Positions 43,200-52,076 of a stretch of 64,000 bases of DNA are shown piece after piece (position 1 is the first letter of the stretch; each line of letters begins with the position of its first letter). Source of the stretch: Paracoccaceae bacterium (GTDB taxonomy: Bacteria > Pseudomonadota > Alphaproteobacteria > Rhodobacterales > Rhodobacteraceae); contig JAOHEK010000005.1 of assembly GCA_028097405.1 (NCBI GenBank), positions 1 through 64,000 of the forward strand, given 5' to 3'. A model generated the notes under the pieces. The model ran no database searches. It was not told the DNA's origin and saw nothing but the letters and a program-made list of their open reading frames with translations. The position numbers and the translations under genes are program-made.

Positions 43200-44813
43200 C
43201 TATACCCGCTTGCGCAATTCGGTTTTCAGGATTTTCCCGGTGGAGGTTTTCGGAAGGTCGTCGAAAATGACACGTTTCGGACGTTGATACCCGGCAAGAC
43301 TGCCACGCGCATGCTCGATCAAGTCGTCTTCCGTCACGCTGGCCCCTTCGATGCGTTCAACGAAAGCGCAGGGCACTTCGCCCCATTTTTCGTCCGGCAT
43401 TGCGACGACCGCGACAAGCGCAACTTCTGGGTGGCTATAAAGCGCGTTTTCAACCTCGATCGAACTGATGTTTTCGCCGCCCGAAATGATGATGTCTTTC
43501 GCGCGATCACGAATTTCGATGTAGCCGTCGGCATGCTGGACTGCGATATCGCCAGACCAGAACCAACCATCGCGGAAGGCCGCATCGGTCGCGTCTTCCT
43601 GTTTCAGGTAGCCTTTCATCACGACGTTGCCACGAAAGGCGATTTCGCCTTGGGTTTCACCGTCCAAAGGGACGGGGGCCAAGGTGTTCGGGTTCAGCAC
43701 CAACACATCTTCCTGCAATTCAATCGACACGCCTTGCCGCGCCTTCAATTTCGCCCGTTCGTCCGCCGGCAGATCATCCCATTCGGGTTTCCAAGCGCTG
43801 ACCACCGAAGGGCCGTAGACTTCGGTTAAGCCGTAAACTTGTGTGATGTTGATGCCCAGCTTTTCGACGGCGGCGATAATGCTGGCAGGCGGCGGTGAGG
43901 CGGCAGTCATCATCTCGATCTTTTGGGAAAACGCGCGCTTTTCATCGGCCGAGGCCCCCGCGATCAGGGACATGATGATCGGAGCGCCGCCAAGATGGGT
44001 CACGCCATGATCGGCAAAAGCATCAAAGATGGCGCCGGGGCGGGGCGCGCGCAGGAATATGTTGGTGCCGCCCAAAAGCGGAATGGTCCAAGGAAAACAC
44101 CAGCCGTTGCAGTGAAACATCGGCACGGTCCACAGGTACACCGGATGCGGTGGCATGGCCCAACTAATCACGTTGTTCACGGCATTGGTGTAAGCTCCAC
44201 GGTGTGAATAAACGACGCCCTTAGGGCGCCCCGTCGTGCCCGAAGTGTAGTTCAGCGCAAGCGCATCCCATTCATCGTCGGGTAGGCGATAGGCGAAGCT
44301 TGGATCGCCCTCGGCCAGCAATTCATCGTAAGTGACCGATCCGATCCGCTCACCGCCGGGCCCTTCAGGGTCTTCAATGTCGATCACCAGTATGTCGCGT
44401 CCGGCTTCTTTTATGGCTGCTTTGGCAACGCTGGAAAGTTCAGTGTCGACCAGAAAAACCCGTGCCTCGCCGTGGTTCAAAATGTAGGAAATCGTGCTGG
44501 CATCAAGCCGCGTGTTATTCGCGTTCAGAACTGCTCCCAACATTGGAATGGCGAAGGTGCATTCGTAGGCTTCGGGAATGTTCGGAGCCAGCAATGCGAC
44601 CGTGTCGCCTTTGCCGATACCGCGTTTTGACAAGGCCGACGCCAACCTGCGGCACCGCTCAGCAACTTCGGCCCATGTGCGTTGAATTTCGCCATGAATT
44701 TGCGCAACCCTATGACCATGCACCCGTTCGGTACGCTTCAAAATCGAGACGGGCGAAAGCGGCGTAAAGTTGGCTTCGGATCTCTCAAGCTCGCGTCCCT
44801 CGTAAACGGTCAT
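43200..44813 (-). CDS. AMP-forming acyl-CoA synthetase
   Basis: Activates a carboxylic acid to its CoA thioester through an acyl-adenylate. The 537-aa protein has the P-loop-like NYTSGTTGRPKGVVYSHRG, the YGLTEVYGP motif, SGDIAVQHADGYIEIRDRAKDIIISGGENIS and the catalytic lysine in PKTSTGKILKTELR. ATG 44813 (MTVYEGRELERSEANF) is preferred; the frame upstream to 44963 would overlap the regulator gene. The substrate is not evident; the type is often listed as medium-chain or general acyl-CoA ligase. It is divergent from a MocR regulator, which may control it. Confidence 0.92.
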   Translation of the reverse strand: MTVYEGRELERSEANFTPLSPVSILKRTERVHGHRVAQIHGEIQRTWAEVAERCRRLASALSKRGIGKGDTVALLAPNIPEAYECTFAIPMLGAVLNANNTRLDASTISYILNHGEARVFLVDTELSSVAKAAIKEAGRDILVIDIEDPEGPGGERIGSVTYDELLAEGDPSFAYRLPDDEWDALALNYTSGTTGRPKGVVYSHRGAYTNAVNNVISWAMPPHPVYLWTVPMFHCNGWCFPWTIPLLGGTNIFLRAPRPGAIFDAFADHGVTHLGGAPIIMSLIAGASADEKRAFSQKIEMMTAASPPPASIIAAVEKLGINITQVYGLTEVYGPSVVSAWKPEWDDLPADERAKLKARQGVSIELQEDVLVLNPNTLAPVPLDGETQGEIAFRGNVVMKGYLKQEDATDAAFRDGWFWSGDIAVQHADGYIEIRDRAKDIIISGGENISSIEVENALYSHPEVALVAVVAMPDEKWGEVPCAFVERIEGASVTEDDLIEHARGSLAGYQRPKRVIFDDLPKTSTGKILKTELRKRV

Positions 44814-44902
44814 TCCAGTGCGTCCTTCCGTGTCACATACCGACAGTCGTCGGCCTTTATCGGGGCGTACATTGGCGGGTTTCTTCCGGCAGTGAAAGCC
44901 TT

Positions 44903-44940
44903 TGATCCCTGTACAATCTGGACTTATGCTATAAGTCCAG
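44903..44940 (+). promoter_or_regulatory. Promoter and palindromic operator of the mocR-type gene
   Basis: CTGGACTTA (44918-44926) and TAAGTCCAG (44932-44940) form a perfect 9-bp inverted repeat around TGCTA. A possible -35 TTGATC (44903) and -10 TATGCT (44925) with a 16-base gap put the palindrome over the -10 box, and the ATG follows three bases after the repeat. Binding by the regulator would block its own promoter. Sequence symmetry is seen; box assignment and autoregulation are inferred. Confidence 0.55.
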
Positions 44941-44943
44941 TCC

Positions 44944-46401
44944 ATGGCCATTTCCGAAGACACATTCTTTCTGAATTCGACGTTCGAAGGAACGCTGCAA
45001 CAGCAAATTCAATCGCTTGTCGCTGAAGGCATCTTGTCCGGTCGGTTTCGCCCCTGTGAAAAACTGCCGTCATCGCGGCGTCTGGCAAAACACCTTGGCA
45101 TCAGCCGGATCACCGTAACCTTGGCCTACACCGAGCTTTTGGCCGATGACTATATCACCGCCAAGGGTCGGTCCGGGTACTATGTTTCGGACACAGCACC
45201 GCAGCCAAGGATGAAACGCGATCTGCCCAGAAAGGCCGAAACGGTTGATTGGCCGCGCCTGATCGGCACCCGGTATACCCAGGCGCCACAGTTGGAAAAG
45301 CCCGAAGATTGGCATAAATATCGCTATCCGTTCATCTATGGTCAGACCGATCCGACGCTGTTTGATCACGCGAATTGGCGGCTTTGCGCCTTGCAAGCGC
45401 TTGGGCTGCGGAATTTCGACGCCATGACGTCAGATTACTTCGAACGCGATGATCCCAAGCTGGTCGAGTTTATTGCTCGCCATTCGTTGCCGCGCCGGGG
45501 CATTCTGGCCAATCCGGACGAGGTCTTGGTGACGCTTGGCGCGCAGAACGCCTTGTGGTTGGCGGCCGAGGTTTTGTTGAACCCCACGCGCACCGCAGTC
45601 GTCGAGCGGCCCTGTTATCCCGGCTTGTCGGGCATTCTGTCCCTAACCCGCTGTCAGATACATTCCGTTGATGTTGACGATGGTGGCCTTGCACCCGAGG
45701 CGGTGCCTGCTTCGGCGGACGTGGTTTTTGTAACGCCCAGCCATCATTGTCCAACAACTGTGACGATGCCGCTGGAGCGGCGGCGCGCGCTTTTGGCACG
45801 TGCTGCCAAAGACGACTTCCTTGTGATTGAAGACGACTACGAATTCGAGATGTCATTCCTGAGGCCCCCCTCACCGGCTTTGAAGTCACTGGATGACGAG
45901 GGCCGAGTGATCCACATCGGATCATTTTCCAAGTCTCTTTTTCCGGGGTTGCGGTTGGGGTACATGGTGGGCCCGCAGGCCTTTCTCCGCGAAGCGCGCG
46001 CGTTGCGTGCGACGGTCTTGCGTCATCCGCCCGGCCACGTGCAACGGACGGCGGCGACCTTCATGTCGCTTGGGCATTACGATGCGCTGATCAAGCGAAC
46101 TGCCACGGCGTTCAAAACGCGACGGCGCATTATGGCGCTGGCGATTAAGGAACACGGGCTGGAAATTGCAGGTGGCGGAAATGGTGGATCAAGCTTCTGG
46201 ATGCGTGCGCCGGGTGGCGTTGACACGCGAGACTTGGCGATGCGATTGCGCGACGAAAGCGTTCTGATCGAACCGGGCGCGCCCTTTTTTAGCGGAGAGG
46301 GCACGCCCCCTCACAACTATTTCAGGTTGGCGTATAGCTCGATTCCCGAAACGCGTATTTCGGATGGGATCGCCAGAATCGCAAAAGCGATGGCCGCCTA
46401 G
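44944..46401 (+). CDS. MocR-family PLP-dependent transcriptional regulator
   Basis: A 485-aa fusion of a GntR-type winged helix (residues 18-85: LVAEGILSGRFRPCEKLPSSRRLAKHLGISRITVTLAYTELL) and an aminotransferase fold type I domain that binds pyridoxal phosphate as effector site. The PLP lysine is in HIGSFSKSLFPGLRLGYM. MocR proteins typically control amine, amino acid or vitamin B6 genes next to them. Here the divergent neighbour is an acyl-CoA ligase. Its start is only four bases after a palindromic operator candidate, so the 5' leader must be very short. It converges on the receiver gene with a four-base overlap. Confidence 0.93.
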   Translation: MAISEDTFFLNSTFEGTLQQQIQSLVAEGILSGRFRPCEKLPSSRRLAKHLGISRITVTLAYTELLADDYITAKGRSGYYVSDTAPQPRMKRDLPRKAETVDWPRLIGTRYTQAPQLEKPEDWHKYRYPFIYGQTDPTLFDHANWRLCALQALGLRNFDAMTSDYFERDDPKLVEFIARHSLPRRGILANPDEVLVTLGAQNALWLAAEVLLNPTRTAVVERPCYPGLSGILSLTRCQIHSVDVDDGGLAPEAVPASADVVFVTPSHHCPTTVTMPLERRRALLARAAKDDFLVIEDDYEFEMSFLRPPSPALKSLDDEGRVIHIGSFSKSLFPGLRLGYMVGPQAFLREARALRATVLRHPPGHVQRTAATFMSLGHYDALIKRTATAFKTRRRIMALAIKEHGLEIAGGGNGGSSFWMRAPGGVDTRDLAMRLRDESVLIEPGAPFFSGEGTPPHNYFRLAYSSIPETRISDGIARIAKAMAA

Positions 46402-46757
46402 CCGGATCGCCCGTGGTACGAGACGATCGCGGCCAGATCATTGGGCGGCGTTTGCTCTTGAAGAACAGCGGCGGTGTTCGGGATATGGGTGAACAGCGAG
46501 CCATCCGAGAAAAACGTGCTGCGTGTCACAAAGACGATCCGCGCATCGGGTTGCCGATAGCTGGCAAAATCCGCGATAGCGAAGGCGCTGCCATCTTCCA
46601 GCATTAAATCTAGGACGATAACCTCAGCTTTACCGCCGCGCAGGTAAGCTATCGCTTCACTTTGCCGTTGCAAGACGATGACGTCTTCTCCGTGGCGCCG
46701 AAGATGTCGAGCCCAGATTTTAGACAAGTTTGCGTTAGACGCTACAATTAGTATCAA
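46398..46757 (-). CDS. Degenerate response-regulator receiver protein, 119 aa
   Basis: A single-domain CheY-like protein: MILIVASNAN as first strand, Asp50 in VIVLDLMLEDG at the phosphorylation position, and Thr78 in VFVTRS at the switch position. The usual acidic pair that binds magnesium near residues 7-9 is replaced by Ser-Asn, and the conserved Lys before Pro is replaced (HIPN). Phosphorylation by a normal kinase is therefore doubtful. No kinase gene is nearby. It overlaps the mocR stop by four bases on the opposite strand. Confidence 0.75.
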   Translation of the reverse strand: MILIVASNANLSKIWARHLRRHGEDVIVLQRQSEAIAYLRGGKAEVIVLDLMLEDGSAFAIADFASYRQPDARIVFVTRSTFFSDGSLFTHIPNTAAVLQEQTPPNDLAAIVSYHGRSG

Positions 46758-46946
46758 AATAGACCCTCAGACTTGGAGTTAGCCAAATGTCCGCACCCCG
46801 TGAAAACACTCTTCTGCCAAATGTGTTAACGAGGCATTAATGGCTCCAAACATTTCGTTAACGTCGGCGGGTTTCAGCCTCCCGAATTTGATCGCGTCGT
46901 GGGGGCTGCTAGTTAGTGTAAAACAACTCAAGATCGGTCATGTCCT

Positions 46947-48119
46947 ATGAGAATTTTACTTATTGTTGCGACCCTCATTTCGCTGCCAGTTTCCGCGATC
47001 GCGCAGTCATGCGGCGGTTCTTTCGGATCGTTTATTCAGCAAATGAAGGCCGAGGCGGTCAGCAGGGGACATGCGGCCAGTAACGTTGATCAGTTTTTCG
47101 CGAATGTCCGGCAAGATCCCAAAGTTATCCGCGCAGACCGCGCACAAGGCATCTTTCAAATGCCGTTTACCGATTTTTCGCGCCGCCTGATCAGCCAGAA
47201 CAGGCTTAATGCCGGTAAACGTAATGGGCAAAAGTGGGACAGTGTCTTTGATCGGGTCGAGCGGGATTATGGCGTTTCGCGTGGCGTTCTGTTGGCGTTC
47301 TGGGCGTTTGAGACCGATTTTGGCGCGGTGCAGGGCAGCTTTAATACGGTCAACGCGCTGGTGACGCTGTCGCATGACTGTCGGCGGCCCGAGTTGTTTC
47401 GCCCACAGGTTTTTGCGGCACTCGAACTCTTTGAACGTGGTGATCTTGATCCCGCGCGCACGACGGGCGCTTGGGCTGGAGAAATCGGCATGGTGCAGAT
47501 GCTGCCCGAGGATATCATCGCGAACGGCGTCGACGGCGATGGAGATGGTGAGGTAAACCTGAAGACATCGCCTGCTGATGCGTTAATGTCGGGCGGTAAA
47601 ATGCTTCAAAGCCTTGGATGGCAGAAGGGCCAACCTTGGATGCAAGAAGTGGTTATGCCTCGTGATTTTGACTGGTCGCAATCGGGGCTTGAGACGTGGA
47701 AATCGGCGTCAGAGTGGTTGAAGGATGGGGTAAAGCCCCGTTCAGGGCAGTTGGCATCATCAAATCTTGATGCCGCGATCCTGTTGCCACAAGGCCGGAA
47801 TGGACCAGCGTTCCTGATCTACCCGAACTACAAAGTCTTTTTTGAATGGAATCAAAGCTTTATCTACGTCACAACAGCTGCCTACTTTGCCTCTCGGCTT
47901 GAAGGGGCGCAGGTCTATAATGTGGGCGACCCAAGCCCAGCTTTGTCTGACGCGCAGATGAAATCGCTTCAACAGAAGCTTTCCGCGCGCGGACACGATG
48001 TGGGCGGAATTGATGGGATTTTGGGCGCGCGCACCCGAATTGCAGTTCAGAAAGAACAAAAAAGCCTTGGCCTTCCGGCAGATGCCTGGCCGACGCGTGA
48101 GCTGCTTGATCGTCTTTAG
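46947..48119 (+). CDS. MltB-family lytic murein transglycosylase with peptidoglycan-binding domain
   Basis: Cleaves peptidoglycan glycan strands to anhydro-muropeptides in the periplasm. The 390-aa protein has a signal peptide (MRILLIVATLISLPVSAIAQ) and an MltB/SLT_2 catalytic domain with the catalytic Glu in LLAFWAFETDFGAVQG. It also has the GEIGMVQMLPEDIIANGVDGDGDGEVN segment and, at the C-terminus, a PG_binding_1 domain (LQQKLSARGHDVGGIDGILGARTRIAVQKEQ). It is not a lipoprotein, so it is probably soluble. Upstream 189 bp separate it from the divergent receiver gene. Confidence 0.93.
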   Translation: MRILLIVATLISLPVSAIAQSCGGSFGSFIQQMKAEAVSRGHAASNVDQFFANVRQDPKVIRADRAQGIFQMPFTDFSRRLISQNRLNAGKRNGQKWDSVFDRVERDYGVSRGVLLAFWAFETDFGAVQGSFNTVNALVTLSHDCRRPELFRPQVFAALELFERGDLDPARTTGAWAGEIGMVQMLPEDIIANGVDGDGDGEVNLKTSPADALMSGGKMLQSLGWQKGQPWMQEVVMPRDFDWSQSGLETWKSASEWLKDGVKPRSGQLASSNLDAAILLPQGRNGPAFLIYPNYKVFFEWNQSFIYVTTAAYFASRLEGAQVYNVGDPSPALSDAQMKSLQQKLSARGHDVGGIDGILGARTRIAVQKEQKSLGLPADAWPTRELLDRL

Positions 48120-48242
48120 CTACCAACAGACGCGAAGAAAGTTACCCGTACAAGACCCCGTGACAGCAGTTGGTGTTCCGGCAAAATTACCAGCGGTTGC
48201 CAAAGCAGCAACTACAAAAAGGACAGCAATATAATCGCTCAT
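48120..48242 (-). CDS. Candidate 40-aa single-pass membrane protein
   Basis: A minus-strand ORF starts MSDYIAVLFVVAALATAG, a likely membrane segment, and ends with two cysteines (GSCTGNFLRVCW). AGGTGGGG lies about nine bases upstream of the ATG. It abuts the transglycosylase stop on the other strand. No family is recognised; the frame could be chance, but hydrophobic N-terminus plus ribosome site argue for it. Confidence 0.3.
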   Translation of the reverse strand: MSDYIAVLFVVAALATAGNFAGTPTAVTGSCTGNFLRVCW

Positions 48243-48447
48243 AGCGATTGACCCCACCTAACAATATACATTCAAAAGCCCGCCACCCAAAGGCGAGTGT
48301 GTCAAAGGTATGGCAGGAAAAGGCGCGAAACAAGGCACGAGCCCCTTACCAAGGGTAAACAGTGCGGTTCCAATTTGGAAACGGGCTGATTCTCATAGTC
48401 CTGAAAACATGGAATTTTTTGAGTTAGGGCAGCCAAAGATGTGGCAT

Positions 48448-48470
48448 ACGAGGGAGGTCTTCCCCCTCGT
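48448..48470 (-). terminator. Possible terminator stem of the aminotransferase gene
   Basis: On the minus strand ACGAGGGGG and CTCCCTCGT pair, with one G-U, around AAGAC, 15-37 bp after the aminotransferase stop. No T-run follows, so this is a weak candidate. Confidence 0.3.
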
Positions 48471-48484
48471 TGCCGGTGTCATTT

Positions 48485-49858
48485 TTACGAAAAGACCTTC
48501 GTCAGCGCTTTGTCGACCGCACTGGTAATCTGGTCGATATCATCCGCAGTCGAGATCAAAGCGGGCGAAAAACAAAGTGTGTTGTTCAGCCCGGGAAGTG
48601 ACCGGTTTGTAACGCCGATGATAACGCCTTGAGCCATGCAATCTGCAGCGACGGCTTGGGCTTTCTTTTCGTCTACGGCTTCTTTCGTTTGACGATCTGC
48701 GACCAACTCGGCGCCGCAGAACAATCCCTTACCACGCACATCGCCGATGACGCGGTGTTTTTCTTGAAGCGCCCATAGGTTGTCCATCAGCCGCGCGCCC
48801 ATGGCCGTGGTGTTCGCCAGAAGGTCTTCATCTTCGATAATGCCCATGTTTTCGATTGCCGCCGCGGGCCCCGCCGTGCAGCCGCCGAACGTCGAAATAT
48901 CGCGGAAATAGCCCAAGGGATCGTCCGCGTCGTCCTTGAACATCGCAAAGACTTCGTCGGTGGTGACCATGCAGGCGATTGCCGCATAGCCCGAGGCCAC
49001 GCCTTTCGCCATCGTCACAAAGTCGGGCTTCACACCATAGTGCTGATAACCGAACCATTCGCCCGTCCGGCCAACGCCGCAAACGACTTCGTCGATATGC
49101 AGAAGGATATCGTATTTTTTGCAGACCTCTTGCACCCGGTCCCAATATCCTTCGGGTGGGACGATCACACCGCCACCTGCGGTTACGGGTTCAAGGCAAA
49201 GCGCACCAACCGTGTCAGGGCCTTCGCGCAGGATGACCTCTTCGATCTGGTTTGCGGCCCATTCGCCATAGTTCTCGGTTTCGACCTGCGCTCGGTATTC
49301 AAGGCAATGGGGAACTTCGACAAAGCCCGGCGTAAATGGGCCGTATTGCGCGTTTCGTTCAGGCTGGCCACCTGCGGACAGACAGGCGATTGTAGTGCCG
49401 TGGTAGTCGCGTTCGCGGTAGAGGATCTTGTGTTTCTTGCCGCCGTATTTCTTGTGTGCGATCTGGCGGACCATCTTGAAGGCTTTCTCGTTCGCCTCGG
49501 ACCCCGAATTGCAATAGTAAACCCGGTCCATGCCTGGCATTCGTTCGGTCACCATTTCGGCAAATTTGGCGCCGGGAATCGATCCAGCCGAGCCTGAGAA
49601 ATAAGGCATCTGGATCAATTGATCCCGTACGGCATTCGCGATCCGTTCGCGTCCGTAGCCCACATTTACCGTCCAGACACCGCCAGACACAGCATCAAGA
49701 TGCTCTTTCCCGGTGGCGTCCCACACGCGCATCCCCTTGCCTTCGATCATCACACGGGGATCGACGTTTTCGAATGCTTTGTGTTGGATCAGGTGATGCC
49801 AGACGTTTTTGCGATCAGCTTCGATGACGTCGCTGATGTCGTTGGGAACGGTAGCCAT
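48485..49858 (-). CDS. tpa: Class III aminotransferase, taurine:pyruvate type
   Basis: PLP-dependent aminotransferase of 457 aa. Motifs are YYCNSGSEANEKAFKM for cofactor binding, YHGTTIACLSAGGQ, LLHIDEVVCGVGRTGEWFG with the PLP aspartate, and the Schiff-base lysine in VTMAKGVASGYAA. The N-terminus NDISDVIEADRKNVWHHLIQHK is, from memory, like taurine-pyruvate aminotransferases of Rhodobacteraceae, which make sulfoacetaldehyde and alanine from taurine. The partner gene xsc and taurine transporters are not in the window, so the substrate is less certain than the family. It stands alone on the minus strand. Confidence 0.8.
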   Translation of the reverse strand: MATVPNDISDVIEADRKNVWHHLIQHKAFENVDPRVMIEGKGMRVWDATGKEHLDAVSGGVWTVNVGYGRERIANAVRDQLIQMPYFSGSAGSIPGAKFAEMVTERMPGMDRVYYCNSGSEANEKAFKMVRQIAHKKYGGKKHKILYRERDYHGTTIACLSAGGQPERNAQYGPFTPGFVEVPHCLEYRAQVETENYGEWAANQIEEVILREGPDTVGALCLEPVTAGGGVIVPPEGYWDRVQEVCKKYDILLHIDEVVCGVGRTGEWFGYQHYGVKPDFVTMAKGVASGYAAIACMVTTDEVFAMFKDDADDPLGYFRDISTFGGCTAGPAAAIENMGIIEDEDLLANTTAMGARLMDNLWALQEKHRVIGDVRGKGLFCGAELVADRQTKEAVDEKKAQAVAADCMAQGVIIGVTNRSLPGLNNTLCFSPALISTADDIDQITSAVDKALTKVFS

Positions 49859-49981
49859 GCCAAACTCTCCTAGAAGACCTAGATCAGATTGAGGCTATCG
49901 TGAGAGTCGTAATAGGGCCAGAGACATTGACCGAGTAAGGCCAGATTGGCCAAGGCAATGCCCTGGCCAAGAGGTTCAGAG

Positions 49982-51226
49982 TTAAGCCGCAGCTTTCCGG
50001 CTATTGTTGCGCCGTCTTCTGCCTTTGGGATTGGGCGATGTTTTGCGTTTCGCGTTCTGAGCGGGTTTTTTACCACCTGGCTCGACGCGACGCCCTTCAT
50101 CCCAGCTTTTACCGCTGGCAACTTCGATCTTGGACTTAAGAACTTTTTCGATGTCACGAAGCGCATCGGCTTCGTCGCTGGAACAAAAGGCGACTGCGCG
50201 CCCCGATGTTCCGGCACGCGCCGTCCGACCGATCCGGTGCACATAGTTTTCGGCGACGTTCGGAAGGTCATAGTTGTAGACATACTTTACGTCGGGAATG
50301 TCGATGCCTCGCGCGGCCACATCTGTAGCGACCAAAATGTCGATCTCGCCCGATTTGAATTCCCGAATGGCGCGATCCCGCTGGCCTTGGCTTTTGTTGC
50401 CGTGGATCGACGCGGCCGAAAACCCGGTGGCACAGAGTTTCTTCATCAACCGTTCAGAGCCGTGTTTGGTTCTACAAAACACCAACGACCGAACGCCGGG
50501 ATGTTCGTTCAACAGTTCGATCAGTAGCGACGTTTTTTCCGTCTGAGCCACGAAATGCACGGACTGCGTGATCTTTTCGACGGCGGAACCGGGGCGCGAA
50601 ACTTCGACCCGAACCGGATCTTTCAGGAATTGCTTGGACAATTCTGCCATCAGTTTTGGCATCGTAGCCGAGAACATCATGGTTTGGCGGTCTTTGCGCA
50701 ACAAAGGCGCGATGCGGCGCAGGGCATGGATGAACCCCATGTCCAGCATTTGGTCGGCTTCGTCCAAAACCAGAAACTGCGTTTGGTCCAAGCGTACGGC
50801 ATTGCGATCCAACAGGTCGATCAAGCGACCCGGTGTCGCGACCAGAATGTCCACGCCGCGACGCATCTTTTCGACCTGTGGATTGATGGCTTTACCACCC
50901 ACGATCATCACCACCTTCAAATGACTGCCTTTGGAGTAGTTCGCGATATTGTCGCAAATCTGCTTGGCCAACTCGCGCGTGGGCGCAAGGATTAGCCCAG
51001 TGGCGGTCTGGGGGGCAGGGGCGGCACCAATGGACATGATCGCATCCAACAGCGGCAGCGCGAAGGCGGCGGTTTTACCCGTTCCGGTTTGCGCCAAACC
51101 CAGCACATCCTTACCGTTTAACCCGTGTGGGATAGCTTGCTGTTGAATAGGTGTCGGAGTTGTAAGGCCCTGATCAGTCAGGATCTTTACGAGGCGAGGC
51201 TTAAGCCCCATTGATTCAAAATTCAT
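49982..51226 (-). CDS. DEAD-box RNA helicase, RhlE-like
   Basis: ATP-dependent RNA helicase of 414 aa. The Q motif is FESMGLKPRLVKILTDQG, Walker A AQTGTGKTAAF, motif II VLDEADQML, motif III SAT and motif VI HRIGRTARAG. The core is followed by a short basic C-terminal tail (KRKTSPNPKGRRRRN), as in RhlE proteins active in ribosome assembly and RNA decay. It is monocistronic. Upstream, 51227-51496 contains no gene I can support, only short GC-rich hairpins near 51465. Confidence 0.94.
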   Translation of the reverse strand: MNFESMGLKPRLVKILTDQGLTTPTPIQQQAIPHGLNGKDVLGLAQTGTGKTAAFALPLLDAIMSIGAAPAPQTATGLILAPTRELAKQICDNIANYSKGSHLKVVMIVGGKAINPQVEKMRRGVDILVATPGRLIDLLDRNAVRLDQTQFLVLDEADQMLDMGFIHALRRIAPLLRKDRQTMMFSATMPKLMAELSKQFLKDPVRVEVSRPGSAVEKITQSVHFVAQTEKTSLLIELLNEHPGVRSLVFCRTKHGSERLMKKLCATGFSAASIHGNKSQGQRDRAIREFKSGEIDILVATDVAARGIDIPDVKYVYNYDLPNVAENYVHRIGRTARAGTSGRAVAFCSSDEADALRDIEKVLKSKIEVASGKSWDEGRRVEPGGKKPAQNAKRKTSPNPKGRRRRNNSRKAAA

Positions 51227-51496
51227 TTCTTCCTTTTGTCAGGCTTCAAACCTGAACATTTATTGTCCTTTGCCGCTTGGGCAAAGCACTGGACACAGTT
51301 GGCGCACACGCGCATTACGCGGTGCTGCCTCCTTGCGTGATCTAGGAAACAGTGATCGCTGGTTCGGGTCCCGATATTCGGGCCTGCTCACGCGGCAAAC
51401 CAACGGCGATCACGCGTCTCATCGCTGCAATGCAGCAAGAAGTCAAGTTCTATAAAATACCGGGCCCACGTCCGGCGCCTTTCGGCACCGGTTGGA

Positions 51497-52054
51497 TTAG
51501 CTTCCGGCTTGGTCGATCAACGCAGCAATAATGGCCTTTGCACTGTCGCTGTTCCATTCGGCATCGCCACGCATCCGGGCGATTTCATTGCCGTCCGTGT
51601 CTAGGATCAGAGTGATAGGCAGACCCAAAACGGCCATTTCTCGGGCCAGCTTCTGGCGGGGGTCTAAAAAGATCGGAAGGTTGTCGACTTCGATTTCGTC
51701 AAAGAACTTGCGAATGCCGGTGACTGAATTGCGACCCGTGGCGATTGTTACGACCTCAAAAGCGTCGCCGCCAAACTCGGTCTGCAATTCGGCAAGCTGC
51801 GGCATTTCTTTCCGGCAAGGCGCGCACCACGTGGCCCAGAAGTTCACCAGCACCATTTTGCCCTTGTAATCGGCCAAGGTGAACTCTTTGCCGCCCGGGT
51901 CAGTGAAGGCAATATCCGAGACCGGTTGCGGCTCAGAAAAGCTCAGTTTCTTCATGGTGCCTTCCCGCAGCGTTTCAATCGCGGCGGTATCGGCCATTGC
52001 TACATTTGCAGCGAGCGCGAGGCCCGTGTAGAGGACGGCAAAGAAAAGACGCAT
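51497..52054 (-). CDS. TlpA-like thiol-disulfide reductase
   Basis: Periplasmic or membrane-anchored thioredoxin-like protein of 185 aa. The signal or anchor is [21 protein letters not shown]. The active site is WATWCAPC with Cys77 and Cys80, in a TlpA/ResA-type fold ([32 protein letters not shown]). ATG 52054 with GGGAG four bases upstream is the real start; the frame runs on to 52345 only as the antisense of argH. The family reduces periplasmic cysteines, often for cytochrome maturation. Its start is just 22 bp from that of argH on the other strand. Confidence 0.92.
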   Translation of the reverse strand: MRLFFAVLYTGLALAANVAMADTAAIETLREGTMKKLSFSEPQPVSDIAFTDPGGKEFTLADYKGKMVLVNFWATWCAPCRKEMPQLAELQTEFGGDAFEVVTIATGRNSVTGIRKFFDEIEVDNLPIFLDPRQKLAREMAVLGLPITLILDTDGNEIARMRGDAEWNSDSAKAIIAALIDQAGS

Positions 52055-52076
52055 TAAACTCCCTTTCGGAGAGATT

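Noticed and set aside
43200-44963. 587-codon version of the acyl-CoA ligase
   Set aside because: The extra N-terminal 50 codons overlap the regulator gene and its palindrome; ATG 44813 fits the family better.
51227-51496. Possible RNA gene in the gap between the DEAD-box helicase and tlpA genes
   Set aside because: Only short GC-rich hairpins are visible and no tRNA-like or known RNA motif.
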